From: Salinisphaera sp. UBA1666 | Lineage (GTDB): Bacteria; Pseudomonadota; Gammaproteobacteria; Nevskiales; Salinisphaeraceae | Direction: 5' to 3' | Length of the DNA stretch: 13,367 nucleotides | Assembly (NCBI GenBank): GCA_002320455.1 | Contig: DCKU01000144.1 | Coordinates: forward strand, 1-13,367 | Notes under the pieces: model-generated | Seen by the model: the letters and a program-made list of their open reading frames with translations, nothing else | The model's database searches: none | What the model was told of the DNA's origin: nothing | Translations under genes and position numbers: made by a program | Shown: one piece after another, positions 1-7,673 of the stretch | How positions within the stretch are numbered: position 1 is the first letter of the stretch | Layout: each line of letters opens with the position of its first letter

Positions 1-63
1 CGCGCCTTGCCTGACACGCCCGGCGCGGGCAATGCGACGTCATATCTCATGACGACACGCCCT
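1..63 (-). repeat. Intergenic repeat, left-edge copy (truncated by the window)
   Basis: Read on the minus strand from 63 down, this stretch matches the plus strand from 13251 at 29 of 34 positions by hand alignment, starting AGGGCGTGTCGT. Just after the matched block it has a GCCCG-cgc-CGGGC hairpin (30 to 18). The other copy has a hairpin of the same size at nearly the same offset but with different arm sequence. A second dyad, CGTCAT-atctc-ATGACG, lies at 38-54. The element begins inside the stop codon of the major facilitator gene, so it would form the 3' end of that transcript. No T run follows, so it is not a canonical intrinsic terminator. The copy runs off the window edge and its true length is unknown. 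Confidence 0.6.
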
Positions 64-1351
64 AGGACCTGTTCGCCGTCGCCCGGCGCGCATCGACGCG
101 TGTAAGCAGTAGCCCGCCGGCGATAAACAACACCACCACCGAGACGATCGAAGCACGAGCGCTGCCGGTGGCTGCCGCAGTCACGCCGACCAGCACCGGG
201 CCCAGGACGGCGGCGAACTTGCCCATCATGTTGTAGATGCCGAAGTACTCACCGGATTTGGCCTCGGGGATAAGGCGCGCGAAGTAAGAGCGCGACAGCG
301 ACTGGACGCCGCCCTGGACCAGGCCGATGGCCGCCGCCATGACATAAAACTGCCAGACGCTGGTCAGGAAATAGCCCCAGGCGGTGATGCCGCCATAAAC
401 GGCCAGCCCCAGATAAATCGCTTTCTTGGTCTCCCAGCGCGAGGCCAGCCAGCCAAAACCGATAGCGGCGGGAAAGCCGATGAACTGCACCAGCAGCAAG
501 GCCGTAATCAGGCTTTCCTGTCCAAAGCCCAGACTCAGCCCGAAATCCACGGCCATACGAATGATGGTATGTACGCCGTCGATATACAGCCAGTAAGCGA
601 CGAGGAACAGCCAGACCTCGCGCCGGCCCATGATCTCGCGCAGCGTGGCCGCCAGATCGCGCAAACCGCCCTTCACCGCCTGCATCGGCCGCTCGCCTCG
701 CCGAGACGACGGCTCGTCAACGGTGAAAAACAGCGGCAGCGAAAACACGGCCCACCAGAGCGCCACGCTGGCGAATGCCCAGCGCACCGCCTGGGTCCGG
801 TCGGCCAAGCCGAACCAATCGGGTTTGAGCGTCATGGCCACGTTGATAGCCAGGAGCAGCCCGCCGCCCAGATAACCCAGTCCGTAGCCCAGCGCCGAGA
901 CCCGATCATAATCGCGGGGCGCCGCCACGTTCACCAGCAGGCTGTCATAGAAGACCATGGCCATGAAAAACGCGATCGAGGCCACCACGAACAGGCTCAT
1001 GGCGGCCAGCCAATGGCCGGCACCGACGAAAAACAGCGCTAGCGTGGCAACGACGGCGACCGCGGTGACGAGCGCCAGGCCGCGTTTCTTGTGATGGCCG
1101 CGATCGGCGATCGCGCCGCCGATGGGGGCGGCAAAGAGCACGATCAGGCTGGCCAGCGCGCTGCCCAGGCCAAGCTGTAGCGTGCTGGTTTCCGCGGCGT
1201 AGTTGCTGCTCCAGTAGGTTTTGAAGAAGATCGGAAAAAAGCCGGCCACGACAGTGGTGGCAAACGCGGAGTTGGCCCAGTCGTAAAACGCCCAGCCCCA
1301 CTGGGCGCGACGACTGTGACCGACATCCGGCGGCTGGGACATCGATGTCAT
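62..1351 (-). CDS. UMF1-family major facilitator superfamily transporter
   Basis: This 429-residue inner-membrane protein has the hydrophobic pattern of about 12 membrane segments. The N-terminal AFYDWANSAF (residues 21-30) is characteristic of the UMF1/Atg22-like branch of the major facilitator superfamily, whose bacterial substrates are largely unknown. The loop after the second segment carries GGAIADRGHHKKR (about 78-90), a version of the conserved MFS loop 2-3 motif. The start is fixed by an ATGA overlap with the rimI stop (1348-1351), and AAGG lies about 8 bases upstream. It is the last gene of a long minus-strand train. Its TAG stop overlaps the first bases of the left-edge repeat. Family membership is fairly sure; the transported compound cannot be told. 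Confidence 0.87.
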   Translation of the reverse strand: MTSMSQPPDVGHSRRAQWGWAFYDWANSAFATTVVAGFFPIFFKTYWSSNYAAETSTLQLGLGSALASLIVLFAAPIGGAIADRGHHKKRGLALVTAVAVVATLALFFVGAGHWLAAMSLFVVASIAFFMAMVFYDSLLVNVAAPRDYDRVSALGYGLGYLGGGLLLAINVAMTLKPDWFGLADRTQAVRWAFASVALWWAVFSLPLFFTVDEPSSRRGERPMQAVKGGLRDLAATLREIMGRREVWLFLVAYWLYIDGVHTIIRMAVDFGLSLGFGQESLITALLLVQFIGFPAAIGFGWLASRWETKKAIYLGLAVYGGITAWGYFLTSVWQFYVMAAAIGLVQGGVQSLSRSYFARLIPEAKSGEYFGIYNMMGKFAAVLGPVLVGVTAAATGSARASIVSVVVLFIAGGLLLTRVDARRATANRS

Positions 1352-1818
1352 GGCGCTACCTTGTAAGACAACAACAGCGCGTCTTCACGCTCGGACTCGC
1401 CGGGATAGTAATTGGGCCGTGTGCCCTGATGAACAAAGCCGTAGCGATCATAAAGACGCCGCGCGGCCGTATTCGACGGCCGCACCTCCAGCATCAGGGT
1501 ATGCGCGGCCTCCATTCGGGCCTGGGAGACCAGCTGGTCGAGCAGCCGCTCGCCCAGGCGCTGGCCGCGTGCGGCGGGCGCGACACACAGGTTGAGCAGG
1601 TGCGCCTCGCCCACGGCGATCGTGGCCAGCGCATAGCCGCCGACCGGTTGGCCCGGCGCGCCGATGATCCAGGCGCGATAGCCCACCCGCAGGCAGTCGT
1701 GAAAGATGCGCTCGCTCCAGGGATAGGCATAAGACACCGTCTCGATGGCCAGCACGTCGGCGACATCGCGCGGGCGCATGCGCCGGATGCTCCAGGCCGT
1801 CTCCAGGCGCGCGCTCAT
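1348..1818 (-). CDS. rimI: Ribosomal protein S18-alanine N-acetyltransferase RimI
   Basis: This is a 156-residue GNAT acetyltransferase, close to the usual RimI length. In the family, RimI acetylates the N-terminal alanine of ribosomal protein S18 using acetyl-CoA. Visible signatures are the pyrophosphate-binding segment RGQRLGERLL (84-93), LEVRPSN with Glu111, RLYDRYGF with Tyr123 (the family's proposed catalytic Glu and Tyr), and the closing NYYPG...EDALLLS block. The frame stays open to 1998, but the ATG at 1816-1818 is preferred. It gives normal family length, begins just before the conserved IRRMRPRD segment and overlaps the uracil-DNA glycosylase stop as ATGA. No Shine-Dalgarno is visible, so translation probably depends on the upstream gene. 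Its own stop forms another ATGA overlap with the transporter gene. Confidence 0.92.
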   Translation of the reverse strand: MSARLETAWSIRRMRPRDVADVLAIETVSYAYPWSERIFHDCLRVGYRAWIIGAPGQPVGGYALATIAVGEAHLLNLCVAPAARGQRLGERLLDQLVSQARMEAAHTLMLEVRPSNTAARRLYDRYGFVHQGTRPNYYPGESEREDALLLSYKVAP

Positions 1819-2639
1819 GCGGCGCGCTCGGCGAGCGAGCCGATATGCCGAGCGATGATTTTCAGATCGGCCCAGGCCTTGTTCTTCTGATCCGGACTGC
1901 GCAGCAGATAGGCCGGGTGATACGTCACCAGCACGTCCAGATCGCGTCTTGGGTAGCGGTGCAGCTGCCCGCGCAGCTTGCCCAGCGGTGTCTTGCAATC
2001 CAGCAGCGTCTGAGCCGCGATCCGGCCGACGGCCACCACCAGCTTGGGCTGCATCAGATCGATCTGGCGCTCCAGCACAGGCCAGTCGGCCGCGATTTCT
2101 TCCCGCGTGGGGTCGCGATTGTCCGGCGGGCGGAATTTGCAGATGTTGGTGATGTAGACGTTGGTCTCGCGCGAGCAGCCGATGGCGAACAGCATGCGAT
2201 CGAGCAGCTGGCCGGCGCGGCCCACGAACGGTACGCCCTGGGCGTCCTCGTTCGCACCGGGGGCCTCGCCTACGATCAACACATCGGCATCCTGGGCGCC
2301 AATACCGAAGACCGGCTGGGTGGCCCCGCGGTGGTCTTGGGCCGCCAACCAGTCCGCCAGCGCTGGCCAGTCCAGGGCGGCCGGACTATTGTCAGCCGAG
2401 CCCTCCGCCGACGGCTCGGCCAATAGATCACCGGCATCGGCCGCGATCTGCCCAGATTCCGGCGCGGGCGACGCGGCCGCTTCCATCGTCGGGGTCGTCG
2501 CCTCGGCGGCGGCCTCCGGCGCCGGCCCGACAGGCTTGGCCGGCGCTCCCGGCTTATCCAGTGCCCCGCCCGGTCGGATCCGCCAGTCGGTCAAACCAAG
2601 CGCGGCGAGCTGCTGGCGGCGCGTCAGATCATCGTTCAT
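1815..2639 (-). CDS. Family-4-type uracil-DNA glycosylase lacking the Fe-S cysteines
   Basis: This 274-residue cytosolic repair enzyme would remove uracil from DNA to start base excision repair. The glycosylase core runs from about 109 to 270. It has GEAPGANED (124-132), FVGRAGQLLDRML (138-150), the FRPPDNRDP block (169-177), VAVGRIAAQTLL (202-213) and the HPAYLLR motif (241-247). The N-terminus has the RRQQLAALGLTDW segment typical of gammaproteobacterial members, then an Ala/Pro-rich linker (about 28-88). Members of this family normally bind a 4Fe-4S cluster through four cysteines. Here the expected CxxC just before VFGIG is replaced by AAQDHRG, KCRPP is KFRPP, and the fourth site reads AADWP. 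Only three cysteines remain (155, 167, 215), none in canonical position. The start is ATG, 22 bases after the upstream stop, with a weak AGG. Confidence 0.9.
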   Translation of the reverse strand: MNDDLTRRQQLAALGLTDWRIRPGGALDKPGAPAKPVGPAPEAAAEATTPTMEAAASPAPESGQIAADAGDLLAEPSAEGSADNSPAALDWPALADWLAAQDHRGATQPVFGIGAQDADVLIVGEAPGANEDAQGVPFVGRAGQLLDRMLFAIGCSRETNVYITNICKFRPPDNRDPTREEIAADWPVLERQIDLMQPKLVVAVGRIAAQTLLDCKTPLGKLRGQLHRYPRRDLDVLVTYHPAYLLRSPDQKNKAWADLKIIARHIGSLAERAA

Positions 2640-2661
2640 AGGCGCAAGCGTACCTGCTTGT

Positions 2662-4192
2662 TCAGGGTTGGCGACAACCCTTGAGCTCTGCCATGACCAC
2701 CGATGTGGCCGGGCTGCCCGGCGTTTGTTGCAACAGATGCAGATCCAGACGCTCCGAAATACGCGCCGGGGCCAGAATCACCAGCGGTGTGGGCCTGTCC
2801 TCGCGCGCCTCGCGCCATCGACAGAGTGCAGCCGGGTCAGCGGCGGAATAGACCGGACGATCCAGAATGCCTGACCAATACACGCTGGACATCGGCAACA
2901 ACACGGCCACCGGGCGCGCCTTGGCGTTATCCAGCACCGAGACAACCGAGGCCCGTGCGTTTCGGGTATCAAACATACGGTTCGTGTCCTGGCACAAGGT
3001 CAAAACGCCCAGCGACACTACGAGCGCGAGCGCGGCCCCGCCAAGACGGTGACGCCGCGTTATGAAAAACGCCACCGCCAACGCCAGACTAGCCAAAGCC
3101 GCGCCGGCAGCAATGAAACCGACTGTTACGTCCGGTGTCAGCAGGGCCGCTACGTCTGCGCCGACCAGGGCCACCGCCCAACACAGCAGCGACAAGGCCA
3201 TGACATAAGCCAACCACGGCGATCGCGCGGTGCCCACGGCGTCGGCAATAAGCCAGAGCGGCAACACACCCGTCGGCGCGAGCCAAGTCATCGCACTCAT
3301 CGGACTGGCCGCGACCAACAGCGCCGAGACCAGGCCGATCAACAAAATGCCCGCGCCGCTTCGTGACCATCGCATCGCGACAGCAGCCAACAGCACGATG
3401 GCGGCCAGTATCGCGCTAACCAGCGCGGGCCACGCCATCAACGCGCCCACCGCCAGCGCATTGACTATCGCCTGAAGGTTGTCGATCAAGCGACTGACGT
3501 TGGGCACTCCAAGCCGATCGGTCAGCTGCAGCCCAACCAACGCCAGAAACAAGAACAATGCGTTCCGAGCCTGTCCCAGCACCTGCCAACGAGCGCTCGA
3601 GAATCCGCTGTGCAACATGACGCCCAGCAACACAGCGATAACAGCCAGCCCGGCCCCGTTGACGACCAGGGCCGCTATCAACAACGCCGCGATGCCTCGT
3701 TGAATCGCGCTCGGTGTGTCTCTTGTCGCCAGGCGATAGAGCAGAAATAGCGCCGCCGTGTTCCCCCCCCCAGCCGGTCACGACTACCGGCGCGGCCCAG
3801 AACAGCGGGCTGGCCACCAACAGTCCGGCAAAGATCAGCCTGCGCGGGTTATCGCTTCGAGCACGCATCAAGACCGCGGCGATGAGCCCTACAAGCGCGA
3901 CGACATCGGCCGCGCGGAGTGCCAGCTCGTCGCCCGTACCCAGACTCGACAACACGGCCGACACGGCCAGATTCAGCGCTGGCTGAGCGGCGGCGAAACA
4001 GTCGACCAGCCCGGCCCACAGGCTCTGGCCGGGCGCGACCAGCGTATGCAGCCGCGCGAGCGCCGGAGCTTCCAGCACGCCCAGCGGTTCGGCCACGATG
4101 GTGGCCACAAGCGCCACGCCGACGATAAACACCGCCACGCGCAGCCCAAGCGCAATCAACGGTGTCTCGTCGCGCAGCGCACCGGCATCCAT
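2662..4192 (-). pseudogene. Multi-pass membrane protein, GT-C glycosyltransferase-like, frameshifted at a G9 tract
   Basis: Two reading frames make one protein if a single G is removed from a nine-G run (3763-3771). The N-terminal part starts at ATG 4190-4192, ten bases after pssA, and reads correctly for 143 residues to VVVTGWGG. The downstream frame then continues NTAALFLLYRLATRD and runs to the TGA at 2662. The restored protein would be 509 residues: many hydrophobic segments, then a soluble tail of about 100 residues (from roughly ARASVVSVLDN). As read, the first frame stays open to 3416 but loses its hydrophobic pattern, becoming Arg/Gly-rich. The stretch around SLWAGLVDCFAAAQPALNL followed by ALRAADVVALVGLIAAVL resembles the first luminal part of GT-C membrane glycosyltransferases, but I do not recognise the exact family. 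The break may be a sequencing error, a true mutation or a phase-variable tract. Confidence 0.65.
3763..3771 (-). repeat. Homopolymer tract (nine G on the coding strand)
   Basis: Nine consecutive C on the plus strand, that is nine G on the coding strand, sit exactly where the membrane-protein reading frame breaks. Eight G would restore one continuous frame. Such tracts are prone to slippage in the cell and to base-calling errors. Confidence 0.9.
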
Positions 4193-4202
4193 GGCGGGCC
4201 GC

Positions 4203-4991
4203 TCAGCGCGAGGACTTACGCCCGCGCCGGCGTTTACGGCGCAGCGCCATGACCGGGCCCGACAGCGCGTACGCGAAGAAACAGCCGAACAGCACACGCG
4301 GCGGGTCGATCACGATCAGAACGAACCCGACCACCACGAGCAGGATATAGCGAAACGGCACGCGCCCGCCCAGATTCAGATCCTTGAAGCTGTTGTAGCG
4401 CACGTTGGAGACCATGAGCGCACCGGCGCCAATGGTCAGTGCCAGCACCGGGATAACGAGCTGACTACCGGCGATGCCGAAATCGGCCCCGACCCAGACA
4501 AAGCCCACCAGCACCCCGGCGGCGGCCGGGCTCGGCAGGCCCAGAAAGATTTTCTTCTCTACCGCACCGCCGCGTGTGATGTTGAAACGCGCCAAGCGCA
4601 AGGCGGCGGCCGCGGTATAGAAAAACGCCGCCAACCAGCCCAGCTTGCCGAGCGTATCGGACAGGCCGGCCAGGCTCTGTAGGCTATAGAGATACGCCAG
4701 AAGCCCCGACGCCAGGCCGAACGAGACCAGGTCGGCCAGGGAGTCGTACTGAATGCCGAAGTCGGACTCGGTATTGGTCAGACGCGCCACCCGGCCGTCC
4801 AGCATATCGGTGAGCATGGCCGCGAAGATGGCGATGCCGGCCACAGCAAAGCGCCCCTGGGTAGCGGCAATGATCGAGAAGAATCCGGCGAAGATCGTGC
4901 CCGTGGTGAACAGATTGGGCAGCAGATAGATGCCTCGCTTGAGGCGAGGCCGCTCGGAAGAGTCCGCAGATGGGCGCATAGGCTCTGGCAT
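4203..4991 (-). CDS. pssA: CDP-diacylglycerol--serine O-phosphatidyltransferase
   Basis: This integral inner-membrane enzyme makes phosphatidylserine from CDP-diacylglycerol and L-serine, the first committed step to phosphatidylethanolamine. The complete CDP-alcohol phosphatidyltransferase signature is present: DGRVAR, eight residues, then G-x3-D-x3-D (DGRVAR...GIQYDSLAD). This is the membrane-type (Bacillus/Pseudomonas-like) enzyme, unlike the peripheral E. coli PssA. The family opening RGIYLLPNLFTTGTIFAGF is near the N-terminus, and a highly basic tail (RRKRRRGRK) ends it. Starts are possible at GTG 5006, ATG 4991 and ATG 4979. None has a clear Shine-Dalgarno, and I chose 4991 (262 residues) as the first ATG. 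It lies 75 bases downstream of the Psd-family gene in the same transcription unit, which fits consecutive pathway steps. Confidence 0.95.
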   Translation of the reverse strand: MPEPMRPSADSSERPRLKRGIYLLPNLFTTGTIFAGFFSIIAATQGRFAVAGIAIFAAMLTDMLDGRVARLTNTESDFGIQYDSLADLVSFGLASGLLAYLYSLQSLAGLSDTLGKLGWLAAFFYTAAAALRLARFNITRGGAVEKKIFLGLPSPAAAGVLVGFVWVGADFGIAGSQLVIPVLALTIGAGALMVSNVRYNSFKDLNLGGRVPFRYILLVVVGFVLIVIDPPRVLFGCFFAYALSGPVMALRRKRRRGRKSSR

Positions 4992-5066
4992 TGGTAAATG
5001 AAACACGCCAGGCGTTGGGCCCGCGCGTTGCGGCCCAGCCTAACGCAAGTCTGACGGGCGCGCGTT

Positions 5067-5735
5067 CTACTCGGGGATCGGCTCGTTGACGGGCAACGCG
5101 CCGCGACAGCGGCCTTTGTCCTTGTGCACGAGCTTGGCCAGCACCGTGGCCCCGGCCCGCACCCGATCACCCAGCTCGATTTCCACGCGCGCGTTCATGG
5201 GCACAAAGACATCGACCCGGCGCGCCAGTCGACGGCTGCCGCAGCAGCGCCCCTGGCCGACGCGCTCACCGTAGCTGCTTCGACAGGGCCGCTGGCCGAA
5301 CAGCGTGCCCTCGCGCACCGCCATGATGAGCTCATCACCTTCGTCGGTGCGAATCCAGGTGGCGGCCGCGCCCAGCTCGGTCAGGGTGTCGTGCGGCAGC
5401 TCGAGCACCGTGCCCTCGGCCGGGGAGCGCAGCAGATAGGCGCCCAACGGGTTGACGTCGATGGATAGCTTGATCGCTTCCCGATCCAGATAAGGGTCGT
5501 AGCACTCACGCCGATGACGAAGCGTGCCGTCCACCGGGGCTATCACCGCCAGCGGCTCGGCCGGCACGTCGCGTGGGGCATCGCGGAAGAAACCGATGGC
5601 CAGCGCGATGAGCGCGACCCCGGGCAACGCCGCCCAGAAACCGAAAAAAGCGTTGACGAGGAGTGTGATCCCCGTCAACGCCGTAATCACATACCAGCCC
5701 TCGGGCACGATATGTAACAGCGTCTTGCGCTGCAT
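5067..5735 (-). CDS. Phosphatidylserine decarboxylase-family protein, probably lacking the catalytic site
   Basis: This 222-residue protein has the short Psd architecture. Two membrane segments (about 15-50) are followed by FFRD, APVDG (66-70), a PLGAYLLRSP block (96-105) and RVDVFVP (173-179). True Psd enzymes cleave themselves at a Gly-Ser in a FGSRVDVYLP-like motif to form a pyruvoyl group, using an Asp-His-Ser triad. Aligned this way, Asp69 is kept, the usual His in DVHVNRAP is Tyr100, and the cleavage Gly-Ser is Ala171-Arg172. A Gly-Ser does occur five residues earlier (166-167, CCGSRR) but out of register. Gene order after ilvC and before pssA supports a lipid role, yet decarboxylase activity is doubtful. 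The ATG start is 24 bases after the ilvC stop. If inactive, an active psd should exist elsewhere in the genome. Confidence 0.8.
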   Translation of the reverse strand: MQRKTLLHIVPEGWYVITALTGITLLVNAFFGFWAALPGVALIALAIGFFRDAPRDVPAEPLAVIAPVDGTLRHRRECYDPYLDREAIKLSIDVNPLGAYLLRSPAEGTVLELPHDTLTELGAAATWIRTDEGDELIMAVREGTLFGQRPCRSSYGERVGQGRCCGSRRLARRVDVFVPMNARVEIELGDRVRAGATVLAKLVHKDKGRCRGALPVNEPIPE

Positions 5736-5759
5736 AGAAACGCTCGCTGTCGCGCTGTA

Positions 5760-6782
<1,023 letters not shown>

Positions 6783-6843
6783 GGGTCTCTCCTGCTTGAA
6801 TTCGGGTCGAGGACGCATGGCGACCTCGCGGGGTGAGATGTCT

Positions 6844-6871
6844 TGTTTACGGGCGCTCGCACGGATGTAAA
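6844..6871 (-). promoter_or_regulatory. Possible promoter ahead of ilvC
   Basis: On the minus strand TTTACA (6871-6866) is followed after 16 bases by TAAACA (6849-6844), about 60 bases before the ilvC start. The -35 is close to consensus and the -10 is poor. The 136-bp gap between ilvN and ilvC leaves room for separate control, but this is pattern matching only. Confidence 0.25.
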
Positions 6872-6905
6872 GACGGCCTGATGCCTCGTCAGCCCAGGTG
6901 TGCCT

Positions 6906-6925
6906 TGATCAACCCTGATCAACCC
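6906..6925. repeat. Two tandem 10-bp copies over the ilvN stop
   Basis: The unit TGATCAACCC occurs twice without a gap and a third partial TG follows. On the minus strand this places GGGTTGATCA twice, with the first copy supplying the ilvN TGA stop. It looks like a small recent duplication at the gene end. Confidence 0.85.
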
Positions 6926-7446
6926 TGGCCGGCCACAGCCATCACGTCGGCGCTGCGATAGCGCAGCACGGCGGCTCCGGGCGTCATGGTCACCGCGCCG
7001 CTGCGCGCCAGCTCGACCAGCAGGCCGGCCTCCTCGAGGCGCGCGATGAAGGCGTTGAGCTCGTCGCCGGAGCCGATGAAACGCAGCAGCGTCAGGCCGT
7101 CGGCCTCGCTGAGCACCTGCGTGTCGTAGCCGGCGGCCAGCGTCTCGATGGATTGATCGGCGGTGTCGCGACGCACCTTGACGAGTGCCAGCTCGCCTTC
7201 GGTGTGTTCATCGCCGGTCATGTCCAGCACGTCGATAACGTCGACCAGTTTCAACAGTTGGCGGTTGATCTGATCGACCACGTCTTCCGTACCTTCGGTG
7301 ACCAGCGTCAGCCGGGACATCGTCGGGTCTTCGGTGGGCCCGACGTTCAGCGTCTCGATGTTGAACCCGCGCTGCGAGAACAAGCCCGCCACGCGCACGA
7401 GCGCACCGGCTTCGTTGGCCATGAGAATAGAGATCACGTGTCGCAT
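6919..7446 (-). CDS. ilvN: Acetolactate synthase small (regulatory) subunit
   Basis: This 175-residue regulatory partner of acetolactate synthase activates the catalytic subunit and usually binds valine for feedback inhibition. The N-terminal ACT domain is clear: HVISILMANEAGALVRVAGLF, then RGFNIETLNVGPTED and MSRLTLV. The C-terminal small-subunit domain follows from about residue 80 (LALVKVRRD...). It is slightly longer than the roughly 160-residue relatives. The frame stays open to 7569, but the ATG at 7444-7446 begins exactly at the conserved MRHVISIL and has GGGTGG about six bases upstream. It is the first gene of the minus-strand train and diverges from the large-subunit gene, instead of following it as usual. 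The symbol ilvH would be equally acceptable. Confidence 0.97.
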   Translation of the reverse strand: MRHVISILMANEAGALVRVAGLFSQRGFNIETLNVGPTEDPTMSRLTLVTEGTEDVVDQINRQLLKLVDVIDVLDMTGDEHTEGELALVKVRRDTADQSIETLAAGYDTQVLSEADGLTLLRFIGSGDELNAFIARLEEAGLLVELARSGAVTMTPGAAVLRYRSADVMAVAGQG

Positions 7447-7496
7447 GATAGCCACCCGGGTATATCGGCCACGCAGGCCGCTACGGCAAGCTGGGC

Positions 7497-7525
7497 AAAA
7501 TACGCGCATCGATAAACCGACGCAA
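7497..7525 (-). promoter_or_regulatory. Possible ilvN promoter
   Basis: On the minus strand TTGCGT (7525-7520) and TATTTT (7502-7497) are separated by 17 bases, about 50 bases before the ilvN start. The -35 is half consensus and the -10 is fair. A promoter is expected in this divergent gap because ilvN has no upstream gene on its strand. Confidence 0.35.
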
Positions 7526-7634
7526 ACACCGCGAGCGCTCGGCTGCGGCGCCGGCCGCCGGGCGGTCATCGGACAATCACCATACGGCCACGCGTCTTTT
7601 CACGACACACAGCCGGAAAAGCCTTATTTTCGGT

Positions 7635-7640
7635 TATAAT
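7635..7640 (+). promoter_or_regulatory. Consensus -10 box of the ilvB promoter
   Basis: A perfect TATAAT lies 33 bases before the ilvB ATG, in an AT-rich island (TTATTTTCGGTTATAAT) inside GC-rich DNA. No good -35 is seen at 16-18 bases, so the promoter may need an activator. The predicted leader is short, and I see no leader peptide rich in Leu, Ile or Val, so classical attenuation is unlikely. Confidence 0.55.
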
Positions 7641-7673
7641 CGCGCCTTTTCCACCGGCCGCAGGACAACTGCC

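Noticed and set aside
1819..1998. N-terminal extension of rimI
   Set aside because: The extra 60 residues overlap the end of the uracil-DNA glycosylase gene in another frame and match no family sequence. The ATGA overlap gives normal RimI length.
5016..5037. TGGGCC/GGCCCA inverted repeat between psd and pssA as a terminator
   Set aside because: The arms are six bases with a ten-base loop and no T run on the coding strand, in a gap where transcription should continue to pssA.
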